From contig JAUNHU010000019.1 in NCBI GenBank assembly GCA_030523825.1, positions 1-32,498 on the forward strand: a DNA stretch of 32,498 nt, read 5' to 3'. Every line of letters begins with the position of its first letter. The stretch's first letter is position 1. Shown here in pieces: positions 16,494-25,417 of the stretch. The notes under the pieces were generated by a model. The model was not told the origin of the DNA, did not search any database, and saw nothing but the letters and a program-made list of their open reading frames with translations. The position numbers and the translations under genes were made by a program. This stretch comes from Lautropia sp. Its GTDB lineage: Bacteria; Pseudomonadota; Gammaproteobacteria; Burkholderiales; Burkholderiaceae_E.

Positions 16494-17273
16494 TCATGTG
16501 CCCCGGTCTGGCCGGGTCGCTTCGTGATGCGGCCAGACCGCATGCAGGCCCTGTTGCAGGGCGGCAGTCAGGTCATCGAGTCGGGGGAAGCGGGCCATGT
16601 CGGGAACATCGTACTTGACGAGTACCTTGCGGAGCCGGCCTGCGCCGAGATCCTGTTGCAGCTGCAGGCGATTGGCTTCGGCGCCGTCGATGCGCTCGTA
16701 GTCGGCGCCGGATTGTCGCTGCACGTGGTAATAAAGAGGTGGCTGGATGGGAACCATGAGCACACGGTTCTGCAGGGCCAGTGTCTGTCCACTGCGTTTG
16801 CGTTCGATGCAGCTGATTTCGACTGAAATGCCCAGCGGCGTGACGCGGCTGATATCGCTGCCGGTTTTTGCATGGCCTGCACCGGGGAGCCTGCTGTCGT
16901 CGGTGTCGCTAGTGCCGCGGCCTGTGTCGGCGAGCGTGGTACCGCCGAAAAGGCGCAGGGCGATGCCGGGTTGTCCGGGCGGGTCATCGGGATGATTGAA
17001 GTAGACCCAGAAGTGTGGCCGGGCGATTTGCGCCTGGTTCATCCAGTGGCTGACCCTGTCCATCTGGAGGAGCGCGCCACCGGGAGACTGATGTGCCACC
17101 GCGGTGGCGAAGTGTTCGGCCAGTTGTCCGAAGCACTGGCGCGCCGCCTGGGCCCTTGCTCGCAGCGCGTTCATGGCCTCCTGCCGGGGGCCGGCCTTTT
17201 CCGGTGCGATGTACTTTTCGCCGCGATGTGGCGCGAAATCAATCAGGGGCTGGGCAGACCAGGAGGTGTGCAT
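16494..17273 (-). CDS. Hypothetical protein, 259 residues
   Basis: I do not recognise this protein. ATG 17273 (MHTSWSAQPLIDFAPHRGEK) is the preferred start; the open frame continues to 17513, but that part crosses the terminator of the next gene. The product is soluble-looking, with no signal peptide or transmembrane segment. Residues about 20-100 are helix-rich (RQEAMNALRARAQAARQCFG). An aromatic block, ARPHFWVYFNHPDD, is followed by a hydrophilic Gly/Asp/Ser loop and then strand-like segments (VEISCIERKRS, RVLMVPIQPPLYYHV). The C-terminus is charged. Coding is supported by a long open frame with ordinary amino-acid composition and by its position on the same strand as its neighbours. Confidence 0.7.
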   Translation of the reverse strand: MHTSWSAQPLIDFAPHRGEKYIAPEKAGPRQEAMNALRARAQAARQCFGQLAEHFATAVAHQSPGGALLQMDRVSHWMNQAQIARPHFWVYFNHPDDPPGQPGIALRLFGGTTLADTGRGTSDTDDSRLPGAGHAKTGSDISRVTPLGISVEISCIERKRSGQTLALQNRVLMVPIQPPLYYHVQRQSGADYERIDGAEANRLQLQQDLGAGRLRKVLVKYDVPDMARFPRLDDLTAALQQGLHAVWPHHEATRPDRGT

Positions 17274-17390
17274 GGCGTGCTGTGGGAAGGAGAAGCCGAA
17301 GGCGCAGCATACCGTATCCGGGATGGTGGTGCCGGTCGTGCCCTGGCGCACGATGAGGTGGGTGCGGAGCCTGACTGGGCCTGACACATG

Positions 17391-17418
17391 AAAAAGGGGC
17401 ACCACTGTGGGCGCCCCT
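17391..17418 (-). terminator. Intrinsic terminator of the beta-propeller gene
   Basis: On the minus strand, AGGGGC pairs with GCCCCT, and the stem extends by two further base pairs past one mismatch. It is followed directly by TTTTT. It lies about 40 bp after the stop of the 17458-19086 gene and before the start of the next minus-strand gene at 17273. This is the clearest intrinsic terminator in the window. Confidence 0.8.
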
Positions 17419-17457
17419 GTCGATGCTTCCTGCCATCTCCGGCTGGAAGATGCCTGC

Positions 17458-19086
17458 TTACATCTGCTGCAGACGCTCGCGGCCCGCTTCTGCCGAGCGG
17501 AGGTTCTTTCCAAGGTATTTCAGCCAGTGGCCGTAGCTCTCGGCTTCTTCCTTCTGTCTGGCGATTTTTGCCTGGGTCTCGGCATCAGGCGTTTCGCCGG
17601 CCCTGCGTTCGGCGCGCACGATCTCTGCTCGCATCTTCGCCACCCGCGCCTGGGCTCGTTGCTGATCCTTCCTGATATCGGCGATGACGCGCTCGATGTC
17701 CTTGCGGGCCTGCTTCATGCTTTGCTTGCTGTCGAGGATCTTGCAGGCAACCGGCCTGGACAGTTTGCGGGTGCGCATGTCGAAGGTGGTGATGGTGCAG
17801 GCGCCCCGTCTGGCGAGGCCCTCGACCCCCTGAACTTTTGGCGCGATGTGGATGCGGTGCAGACGGGCGCCCCTGATGAGATTGGCCCTGGGCTCCCAGT
17901 GCTTGACGGCGACGAAGACATCGGTGCCCTTGTGGGTGCGGCGGGTTTGCAGGGTGGCAGCTTCGCCGTCGAGGACGATGTTGGCAAATTCTCCGGGGAC
18001 GAATTCACCTTCGTCTGACAGCATGGCCACGGAGAGCGTGTGGCTCTCGTAGTTGGTGCCGAAAACCTGACGGGCTTCTGGCACCCAGCCGAGTTCCACT
18101 GTGTTGAGCGCGGTGAAGATCTCGCTGCGGTGCTCGCCGGTGGCCGGGTCGATGACGACCATGTTGGGGTGTGCGGCTGCATTGTAGTTGCTGCCGAGCA
18201 GGGTGCCGCCGGGGCCGGGGATGTAGTTGTAGAAGTTGTTGTCCTGACTGGATTCGCCCAGGCTGCTGACTTCGCCGGTTTTGGCATCGACGGCTTTCAG
18301 GCCGTGATTGCCGGTGTAGAGCTTGCCGTCGTGATATTTCAGCGGGATGACCATGCCACCTTTTTCGGTGATGTTGACATCGAAGTCGCTGGCATGCTGA
18401 CCGTCGGGGGTGTATTTCATCACCATGCCGCCGGACTGGCCGGTGAAGACGTTGTAGTTGATGTAGAAGTTGCCCTGCTCATCGAGTTCCACATAGCGGC
18501 CCTTGTGTTCGAGGCCATCGACGGTGGTGTCGGGCCTGTGGCAGGTGGCGCTGCCGTCTTCGAGGTTGATGAGGCTGAAGGCGTTGGCTGCGGTGTGGGT
18601 AGCCACCATGCGCTTGCCATCGTTGCTGAGGGCCAGGGCGTGGGTGGCAAAGGGCAGCCTGATGGCCTTTTTCAGGGTGAAGGTGTCGGCATCGAAGGCA
18701 AGGACGGCACCGGGTGTGGAGCCCTTGGCCGAATGGCCGCCGAAGGCTGCATAAAGGGTGCCTTCATGTTCACGCATCTGGTAGAAGCCCCAGACGTATT
18801 CGTGCAGTTCGCCATCGGGAGATGCCTTGGGGGTTTTGCGGTTCAGCCCATAGTTGTCTCCGTGGGAGGCCCAGTCGGGGTCATAGCCTTTCACGGCTTC
18901 GCAGCCGGTGGTGGGCTTGAAGCGGGGCGAGGGGGCTTTGGGGGCTGGATCGCCGGATTTGACGAGCGAGGCGGCGGCTTCCAGCGCCTTGTTGACGGCG
19001 TCCTCGTTGCTGTCGGCGGCGAAGGCCGGGCCGCAGGCCAGGCCGATGGCGGCTGCCAGTACGGTGGGGGAGAAACGGATGGTCAT
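17458..19086 (-). CDS. Secreted beta-propeller-like protein with C-terminal coiled coil
   Basis: Predicted exported protein of 542 residues of unknown function. The start ATG 19086 gives a signal peptide (MTIRFSPTVLAAAIGLACGP, ending near AFAAD). Residues about 90-440 contain repeated strand-rich blocks of propeller type, such as TLYAAFGGHS, LALSNDGKRMVATHTAANAF, FYINYNVFTGQSGGMVMKY, DGKLYTGNHGLKAVDAKTGE and PNMVVIDPATGEH. These resemble YncE/quinoprotein-like propellers, but no cofactor or metal motif is evident. Residues about 450-542 are strongly charged and predicted coiled coil (KQARKDIERVIADIRKDQQR). Four cysteines (in GCEAV, TCHRP, ACTIT and ACKIL) could form disulfides in the periplasm. 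A Fur-like repeat lies 28-43 bp upstream of the start and a terminator follows the stop, so it is likely a single-gene unit. Confidence 0.8.
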   Translation of the reverse strand: MTIRFSPTVLAAAIGLACGPAFAADSNEDAVNKALEAAASLVKSGDPAPKAPSPRFKPTTGCEAVKGYDPDWASHGDNYGLNRKTPKASPDGELHEYVWGFYQMREHEGTLYAAFGGHSAKGSTPGAVLAFDADTFTLKKAIRLPFATHALALSNDGKRMVATHTAANAFSLINLEDGSATCHRPDTTVDGLEHKGRYVELDEQGNFYINYNVFTGQSGGMVMKYTPDGQHASDFDVNITEKGGMVIPLKYHDGKLYTGNHGLKAVDAKTGEVSSLGESSQDNNFYNYIPGPGGTLLGSNYNAAAHPNMVVIDPATGEHRSEIFTALNTVELGWVPEARQVFGTNYESHTLSVAMLSDEGEFVPGEFANIVLDGEAATLQTRRTHKGTDVFVAVKHWEPRANLIRGARLHRIHIAPKVQGVEGLARRGACTITTFDMRTRKLSRPVACKILDSKQSMKQARKDIERVIADIRKDQQRAQARVAKMRAEIVRAERRAGETPDAETQAKIARQKEEAESYGHWLKYLGKNLRSAEAGRERLQQM

Positions 19087-19113
19087 GGAATGGTCCTGTG
19101 CTGTCGAGCGTGA

Positions 19114-19129
19114 TGATTCATGAGAATCA
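19114..19129. promoter_or_regulatory. Fur-box-like inverted repeat upstream of the beta-propeller gene
   Basis: TGATTC and GAATCA flank ATGA as a perfect inverted repeat, 28 bp upstream of the start at 19086. The core ATGAGAATCA matches typical proteobacterial Fur boxes, while the flanks match only partly. Iron control of the downstream gene is inferred. Confidence 0.4.
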
Positions 19130-19250
19130 GACGCATTATTTTGCCTGAAAACCGGGAAGGCTCCGAAACAGGGCTGCACTGTGCCGGGGACAGGCGCCTG
19201 TTGGGGGCGTTGTGCAGGGAGAGCCAGGAGGGTTTGCCCGGCTGCGTCGG

Positions 19251-19275
19251 CTGGCGCCGCGAGGAACGGCGCCAG
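19251..19275 (-). terminator. GC-rich hairpin after the last giant surface-protein gene
   Basis: CTGGCGCCG (19251-19259) is perfectly complementary to CGGCGCCAG (19267-19275) with a 7-nt loop. It lies 12 bp after the stop at 19288. No T-tract follows on the minus strand, so it may be a 3'-end stabilising or rho-assisted structure rather than a classical terminator. Confidence 0.5.
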
Positions 19276-19287
19276 CGGGGACGAAGC

Positions 19288-22200
19288 TCAGTGCCGCGTG
19301 GTGGCGGGGACTTTCTGACTGTGGTCGGTGCCCTGCTGGCGGGGCCTTGCCTGCATGCCACGCTTGCTGTCGAGCATGAGCATCGGGTGCTGGTCTTCGG
19401 TCTGCACGCTGGTGTTGGCGCCCTGCTGCTGACGGGCCTTCACCTGTGCGACGACGAAGTTGCTGCACGAGCCTTCAATGAAATCGGCCCGGTGCAGCAT
19501 GCCCTTCTTCGCGTCGATGAACAGGCTCTGGGCATCGCCCGAGTTCTGGGCGCTGCTGGTGACGAGACGCGCGCGGTGGGGCAGGGTGCGGCTGTCGACC
19601 TTCAGCACATGGGTGCGCGGGCGCAGACCGCAGTGGCTGTACTTGCCCTGCTCATCGGACACCATCCAGGTGCCGTTCTGCAGGTAGAGGCGAACGCCGG
19701 GGATGCCGAGTTCCTCGCGGTCCTTCATCGAGTTGCCGTTGCAGTCCACATAGATCTGGCCGGCGATGCAGGTTTCCTGGGTGAAGACGCCATCGGTGAC
19801 TTCGATTTTCCAGCGCGACTCATTGGAGCACTGTGCGCGGGCATTGCGATTGGAAGGCATGGGACATTCGACATGGACACGGTTGATGCCATCCCCTTCC
19901 TGTGACCCCACGCCCAGACGTGCGCGGTAGGTGACGATGATCTGGCTTGCGGGGCTGCTGGCATTGCCTGTGGCATTCCGGTTGCCGGGAATGTCGTCGA
20001 GCTGGATCTGCAGAACCCGGTTGCCGATGAGTTTCACGCGCGATGTACCCAGCTGCGTGACCGGCCCGCTGGTGCCATGTTGTACCCGTACCGAGCCGGG
20101 GTCGAGGCGAAAGCCTGCGGGCAAACGGTCTACAACCATCGGCCGCAGCACCGGCGTGCCATTCTGGTTGAGGATGCGCAGGCGGTAGGTGACGAGATCG
20201 CCGACTTCGGCTGAACGGGTGGTGCTGGTTTTCTCGATGGCAAGCGAGCCGGGAGGAATGGGGAGCGGGGTCGGGCTGCAGGCCTGGGCGGCACTCTCCT
20301 GGTTGCCGGCTGTGGTCGCAATGGCCGCGTTGGGCGTGGTGCCATTCAGCATGGCCAGGCTCACATCGTTTCGGGTTGTCAGCCTGACCTGGTTGAACAG
20401 GCCTCTGCCGGCGGTGCCGGTACAGGCATTGTTGGCTTCATCACTGCCAAAAGGCACCCGCACGCGGAATCTCATCGTGTAGATATGGGTTGCGCCGCTC
20501 AGGATGGGGCGCTGGCTGGCGAGCTGCCACTGACCGTTTTCCTCGCTGACGGGCAACGTGGTTTCGGCGGTGCCATCATGGAAATGGGCGCTCTCACCAA
20601 GAATCTCGACATTCGGGTCAAAACCGGGGGAGTCCAGCAGATCATAGTACCCATCGGAGGAGCCTTCTGCCGCGCCAGGGATGTCGCTGCGGTTCTTCAC
20701 CGTGATCCGGTATTCGATGTCGTACTCGTTGCCGGTACCGGCGACGGGTTTTGCACCATCGGTGGTTTTCGTCACCTGCTCCAGCACGGTGTTCTTGCGC
20801 TGGCGGATGACTTCGCAGCTGATGCCGCCCAGTTCTTCGGTGAGTGTGAATTCGGCGGGCAGTGTCTGGCCGTTCTGATCCCTGCAGGTGGCGGTGCTGG
20901 TGTAGCCAGGTACCTGCGAAACCGAGTAGCGGTATTGTCCGTCCCTGACGAGAAACTCGCGGCCCAGTTCCTCGTTCGTGAGGTGTCGGCCACCATCGGG
21001 CAGGGGAGTGCGTTCGACTTCTGCGGCATTCCGGATGCGGCTGATGAACACCCGTGCGGGCGGAAGTTGTGCTGCCTGGGCAATGGCGGCCGCGTTGCCG
21101 GTGGTCTGGCCGGTGGCACGGTCTTCCACGACTTCATTGCTCTGCACGATGGTGAGGGCAATGAAGAAGGGATTGTCGGTGTTGGTGATGGTGCAGGTCG
21201 TGTTTCGGCCCAGGTTCAGCGTGAGGATGTTTCCCGGTTCCATCGGGGCAATTTCACTGGTGCCGTCGGTCTTCACGGTTGTGCAAGACCAGGCGCTGGC
21301 CGTGTAGTTGGGCAGATTGGTTTCGGCAAGCCGATAGCGACCGGGAGGGAGGGGGCGGCTGGAGATCGGGGTGTCACCCGTGCGGCCGCTGACGGGGTGC
21401 AAGCCATTGCCGGTGATGGCGTTGCCTGCTGCATCCACCGGGGTGGCACTCAGCTCGAAGTCCCGTTCCGTGGCCGAACGCCCGTGACGCGTGCTCAGCT
21501 TCTTCGTCAGTGTGAGAAACGACGGCTGGTCGTCGAAATGCACGGTACAGACGGCGTCGTCTCCCCAGTTCAGGACAAGCTCATTGATGTCCTGCCCGGA
21601 CAGGGTTGCAGGGCGGCCGTCGATGGTGCATGCCCACGGTTTGCCGAGATAGCCGTCGGGATGGTCGTGATTCAGGGTGAAGGTGCCGGCCGGAAGCTCG
21701 ATCCGGTGCCATGCCCCGCTGTCCGATGCCGATGCGAGGTGAAACGATTCGCCCGTGGCTGTCTGTGCGCTGCTGGCATCCATCGCCAGTGGGGTCGTGC
21801 CGGGCAGCAGGGTGCCACCGTTGTCGTTGGTGACGTCATCCTGCAGCGTGAGCCTCGCCTTGACGGGCGTGCGCGTGAAATCGTAGCCGGTGGCATTCGT
21901 GCCTTCTCCCGGCAGTACGATGTTGGTGATGGTGTCGGTGGCTGCATCGCCGCCGGCACTGCCAGCCCTGCTCTGTCCGGTGGAGAGCCTGTCGATCGTG
22001 CCGGTGGCCGACACGGTATAGGTGCCTGCGAGCAGGCCGGAGAAGTGCGCAATGGCCGTGCCGCTGCAATTGGACGATGGGAACACCGTGCCGCCGGCCG
22101 CATCGAGGGATTCGGTGGCAAAAAGATATTTGCCGTCCTGGTCTGTGTACGTCGAGTAACTGACCTGCTGGCCCCGGCTGGTGGTGCCGGACAGGCTCAC

Positions 22201-25200
22201 GCACTGGCTGGCGATGCCCCAATCCCTTGCGTCCCGGCTCAGGTTGCGGTTGGCATCGGCAAAGAGGGTGCCGCTGATGCTGCTGTAATGGGTGCCAATT
22301 CGCGCATGCACGTTGGGTGCGGACGTGACATAGAGCAGCGTTCCAGCCGGTGATACCGGGCGCAGGCCCACGCGGTTGGCAAAGATGTCGTCCTTGTGGG
22401 TCAGCAGGGCGCTGGTTTGCATGCTGACGGTGACCCTGTAGGGCTGATTGGCCTTCATGACCGGAATGCCGGGCGAAAGGCGGAAGGCAGTTGATTCCCC
22501 GATGTTTGCCGGGCACCCGGCAGAACCCAGCTCGTTTTCAAGACACCAGCGCGTGCTGCCACCAGGAATGGCATTGCTGGCATCGCGTGGGTCGTTGTGG
22601 ATTTCGGTGGGGGAGCGGCGGGTGTAATAGACCTTCGCCGTGGGGTCGGAGGCAGGTGGTGTCACGGCTGCCAGCTGGATGGCACCGGGCTGGAAGCGTG
22701 AGGCCGGGCTGCGCGCACCGCGCTCCAGTGCGTCGTCTGCCTTGCCGTCCCCGTTGAAGGGCAGGATGTCGATGTGGTCGGGGATGCCGGGGGCCGCCAG
22801 ATCCTTCGCCATCGAGGTGGCCTGGATCACGTAGTCAAAGCGGCTGCCAGCTTCCACCAGCGGAGTGGAAACCGTTTTCCTGACGGAAAAGCCTTCGTCC
22901 GTGTGAATCCTGATGTCGGCCTGTGCGCCCTTGTGGCAAGCGCCCAGGCTGTTGTCGGCCGGTACGTACTGGCAGTCGGATTCTGTATCGTAGCGGCCCC
23001 CAGAGACGTGTGCCAGATTGCGCAGCACCGTGCCGTTCATCAGCGAAATATCCAGATGGGCCTGAAATTCGATGGCAGGAAGCCGTGCCTGCGCGTCGTC
23101 ATGGTAGCCCAGATGGGCGGTGATGTTCGGGAAGCGCCAGACGAGGGAGGTGAGCCCTGTCTGCGGCGTATCGGGCCTGATCTCGTCGGGTTCTCTGGGC
23201 TGTCCGCCCACCGTGCTGCTTCCTGCCACGTAGCTCACGTTGGCCGGCAGGATGTCGATGACTTCGATGGTGGTTGGCTGGGGCGGATACAGCGTGGCGT
23301 GGCCAGCCTGCAGCCGGTAGGTGACATTGCTGTCGGCAGGCACTGCCGAGCTGGTGACAGCCCGGGCCGGCGCAATCACCTGTTTGCTCAGGCGCGAGGT
23401 GGTCAGCGTGGGCACGACAACCAGGTGGTCCTTGAACGACCAGTCACTGAAGTGGGGGTTCTGGTCGGAATGGATGTGAGCCCTGTTGCGCAGGATGGAG
23501 CCGAACCTGATTTTCTCTCCCTGGCGGCGGGTTTCGGCAACAGGTTCCTGCACGTCAATGGTAGCTGCCCAGGTCTCGCGCAGTTGAAGGCCCCGGATCC
23601 GGGTGTAGGCGAGCAGGCCTCCCTTCAGTTGCGGGTAGGTGATGCGCACGGCCATCAGGCCGCCAGCAGCTTCTGCGCCATTCCTGCTGTCATGCCAGGA
23701 AATGCCCTCACCATCCTTGCAGCGGGCCTGGCTGTAATCTGAACTGCCATCGGGGGCGCCGGGCCGATTGGCGCTCAGCTCGTCCGTGGCGGAGTCGGTA
23801 CTGGCAAAGTAGGGGCCACCCGCTCGTGCGCCATATTCGATCCTGACCCTGGAAACGTCCCCGGATCTGGCGATGACGGGCGTCACGCTGAAATGGGGGG
23901 CCAGATCAAAGGCCGTGCGGTCGATGAGTTCGCACATCACGACATTGGTGTGCGTACTGGTGCCGGTATTGTGATAGCGGAGCGTGGCCGTCACGCTCTG
24001 GCCTGGTGCCATGGCGTTCACATGGTCATCATCGTCGATACGTGCGTCACGAACCGTGGCGTAGGGGGGCTTCAGCTTCCTGTCGTTGTCGTCTGGCTGG
24101 TAGAACGTCCGCGCGAGGGCACCCGTGCTTCGCTGCAGATTGACGCTGTAGCCGTCATTGCCCGTGTCCAGGTTCCTCATGGCCTGACCGCTGATGGACG
24201 TGCCACTGAAGCTGTGCAGCGACAGCGGGTGGCTGAGCATGACATTGCTGGGGTAATCGTCGATGTCTGTCCACAGGAGCAGTGCCTTGTTGGCTACCCA
24301 GTAGTCGGTGGCTGGAAGCGGACTGCCGTTGGTGGTCCGGGTGGGGGCGTGGGCAAGGGTGGTGTTCGTGTCCACCAGTTCCACCGTGACATGGTTGCGG
24401 CTGCTGGACTGCACCTTGCAGGTGCCGCCGTTCAGTACCGTGTCAGGGCTCCAGCTGTCTTTGGGGGCCGCGTCATTCACGCGCTCGTACAGGTTGATGG
24501 TATCGCCAAAGAGCAGGTGCGGCTTGTTGTTCCAGTCCCTTCCGTTACCGCAGCCATTGGCATAGGTTCCGGGGTTGTCGCGGAAATTGGCCACGCGCAC
24601 GGAGGCTGGATACTGACTCAGATCCAGCGTGGCCGTGATAGAGCCCTGCAGCTGTTCCACGCCTTTCTTGCCGTTGCCGTTGGGGTTTCTGGCAAGCAGG
24701 CCCAGCATGGGACGGTGATAGAAGCCGTCGTGGTTGTCGGGAGCCGGGCCGGATTCGGCCGAAAAGCCATGCGAGGCAGGATTGCCCGGATAGCTTTCCT
24801 GCACGACGAAATCATAGAAAGGGGCTGCCGATACCGTGAGGCTGGGGGCGGTGGTGGACAGCGCCTGCGCACCCGAGCCGGCCGAAATGACCCGGATGTC
24901 GGGCGGCGGAATGATGGCGCCGTTGGGAACTGTGCCGGGTACCGAGATCTCGAAGGTCAGACTGGTTGTGCCCGAATCGGGAATGTCGCCGACCAGACAG
25001 TCGATGCGCAGGTTGTCCTTGCTGGAGGCGCTGGGTTTGCAGGCACCGGGCAACTCCTTCCAGTGGGCCACGATCTTGCCCTGGGGGGTCGGTATCGTTG
25101 CCTGTATGCGCACGTCGGTTTCGGGGCCGGATGTGCTGAAGGAAACCACATAGGCGGCGCTGTCATGCGTGCGCACGATGCGGTTCTGCGGCCCTGTATC

Positions 25201-25377
25201 GAATCCGGCGCCAGCAGCGGGGTCCCAGCCGGGGGTGCCGTCACTTTGCAGGACAAGCTCCACCGCACGGACGGCGCCGTCTGCGCTGGAGGGCAGGGCG
25301 GTGCCAACAAGCAGCGTCATGGATGCAGCCAGGGAGGCTGCCTTGAGGGCGGGAAGATTCCGGGTGAACTTTCGCAT
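19288..25377 (-). CDS. Giant exported DUF11/SdrD-B-type protein, copy A
   Basis: Predicted surface or secreted protein of 2029 residues from ATG 25377, which gives a signal peptide MRKFTRNLPALKAASLAASM... ending near SSADGA. An in-frame ATG at 25497 would add 40 residues and overlap copy B. Order of regions: an N-terminal module (QSDGTPGWDP, RIVRTHDSAAYVVSFS); several DUF11-like domains (one near 836, KTVSTPLVEAGSRFDYV); an SdrD-B-like domain near 1036 (SGTLFADANRNLSRDARDWG); SpaA/Cna-B-like domains near 1300 (LTKKLSTRHGRS, GRYRLAETNLPNY); a DUF11/isopeptide-type domain near 1711 (SLAIEKTSTTRSAEVGDLVT); and a cysteine-containing SdrD-B-like module near 1869 (CIAGQIYVDCNGNSMKDREE). A conserved C-terminal tail with FIDAKKGMLHRADFIEGSCS follows. 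No LPXTG, autotransporter barrel or terminal membrane anchor is seen. It is the last gene of the tandem array. Adhesin or matrix protein is the likely role, by family only. Confidence 0.85.
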   Translation of the reverse strand: MRKFTRNLPALKAASLAASMTLLVGTALPSSADGAVRAVELVLQSDGTPGWDPAAGAGFDTGPQNRIVRTHDSAAYVVSFSTSGPETDVRIQATIPTPQGKIVAHWKELPGACKPSASSKDNLRIDCLVGDIPDSGTTSLTFEISVPGTVPNGAIIPPPDIRVISAGSGAQALSTTAPSLTVSAAPFYDFVVQESYPGNPASHGFSAESGPAPDNHDGFYHRPMLGLLARNPNGNGKKGVEQLQGSITATLDLSQYPASVRVANFRDNPGTYANGCGNGRDWNNKPHLLFGDTINLYERVNDAAPKDSWSPDTVLNGGTCKVQSSSRNHVTVELVDTNTTLAHAPTRTTNGSPLPATDYWVANKALLLWTDIDDYPSNVMLSHPLSLHSFSGTSISGQAMRNLDTGNDGYSVNLQRSTGALARTFYQPDDNDRKLKPPYATVRDARIDDDDHVNAMAPGQSVTATLRYHNTGTSTHTNVVMCELIDRTAFDLAPHFSVTPVIARSGDVSRVRIEYGARAGGPYFASTDSATDELSANRPGAPDGSSDYSQARCKDGEGISWHDSRNGAEAAGGLMAVRITYPQLKGGLLAYTRIRGLQLRETWAATIDVQEPVAETRRQGEKIRFGSILRNRAHIHSDQNPHFSDWSFKDHLVVVPTLTTSRLSKQVIAPARAVTSSAVPADSNVTYRLQAGHATLYPPQPTTIEVIDILPANVSYVAGSSTVGGQPREPDEIRPDTPQTGLTSLVWRFPNITAHLGYHDDAQARLPAIEFQAHLDISLMNGTVLRNLAHVSGGRYDTESDCQYVPADNSLGACHKGAQADIRIHTDEGFSVRKTVSTPLVEAGSRFDYVIQATSMAKDLAAPGIPDHIDILPFNGDGKADDALERGARSPASRFQPGAIQLAAVTPPASDPTAKVYYTRRSPTEIHNDPRDASNAIPGGSTRWCLENELGSAGCPANIGESTAFRLSPGIPVMKANQPYRVTVSMQTSALLTHKDDIFANRVGLRPVSPAGTLLYVTSAPNVHARIGTHYSSISGTLFADANRNLSRDARDWGIASQCVSLSGTTSRGQQVSYSTYTDQDGKYLFATESLDAAGGTVFPSSNCSGTAIAHFSGLLAGTYTVSATGTIDRLSTGQSRAGSAGGDAATDTITNIVLPGEGTNATGYDFTRTPVKARLTLQDDVTNDNGGTLLPGTTPLAMDASSAQTATGESFHLASASDSGAWHRIELPAGTFTLNHDHPDGYLGKPWACTIDGRPATLSGQDINELVLNWGDDAVCTVHFDDQPSFLTLTKKLSTRHGRSATERDFELSATPVDAAGNAITGNGLHPVSGRTGDTPISSRPLPPGRYRLAETNLPNYTASAWSCTTVKTDGTSEIAPMEPGNILTLNLGRNTTCTITNTDNPFFIALTIVQSNEVVEDRATGQTTGNAAAIAQAAQLPPARVFISRIRNAAEVERTPLPDGGRHLTNEELGREFLVRDGQYRYSVSQVPGYTSTATCRDQNGQTLPAEFTLTEELGGISCEVIRQRKNTVLEQVTKTTDGAKPVAGTGNEYDIEYRITVKNRSDIPGAAEGSSDGYYDLLDSPGFDPNVEILGESAHFHDGTAETTLPVSEENGQWQLASQRPILSGATHIYTMRFRVRVPFGSDEANNACTGTAGRGLFNQVRLTTRNDVSLAMLNGTTPNAAIATTAGNQESAAQACSPTPLPIPPGSLAIEKTSTTRSAEVGDLVTYRLRILNQNGTPVLRPMVVDRLPAGFRLDPGSVRVQHGTSGPVTQLGTSRVKLIGNRVLQIQLDDIPGNRNATGNASSPASQIIVTYRARLGVGSQEGDGINRVHVECPMPSNRNARAQCSNESRWKIEVTDGVFTQETCIAGQIYVDCNGNSMKDREELGIPGVRLYLQNGTWMVSDEQGKYSHCGLRPRTHVLKVDSRTLPHRARLVTSSAQNSGDAQSLFIDAKKGMLHRADFIEGSCSNFVVAQVKARQQQGANTSVQTEDQHPMLMLDSKRGMQARPRQQGTDHSQKVPATTRH
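20688..20792 (-). repeat. 105-bp near-identical internal segment, copy A
   Basis: It matches 26896-27000 with one mismatch (73 identical bases, one difference, 31 identical bases). It encodes the segment around VLEQVTKTTDGAKPVAGTGN and EYDIEYRITVKNR. Flanking sequence of copies A and B is clearly more diverged. Confidence 0.85.
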
Positions 25378-25417
25378 GAGAGAGTTTCTGCTCGCTGCCG
25401 CTTTCCAGTCTCCTGTT

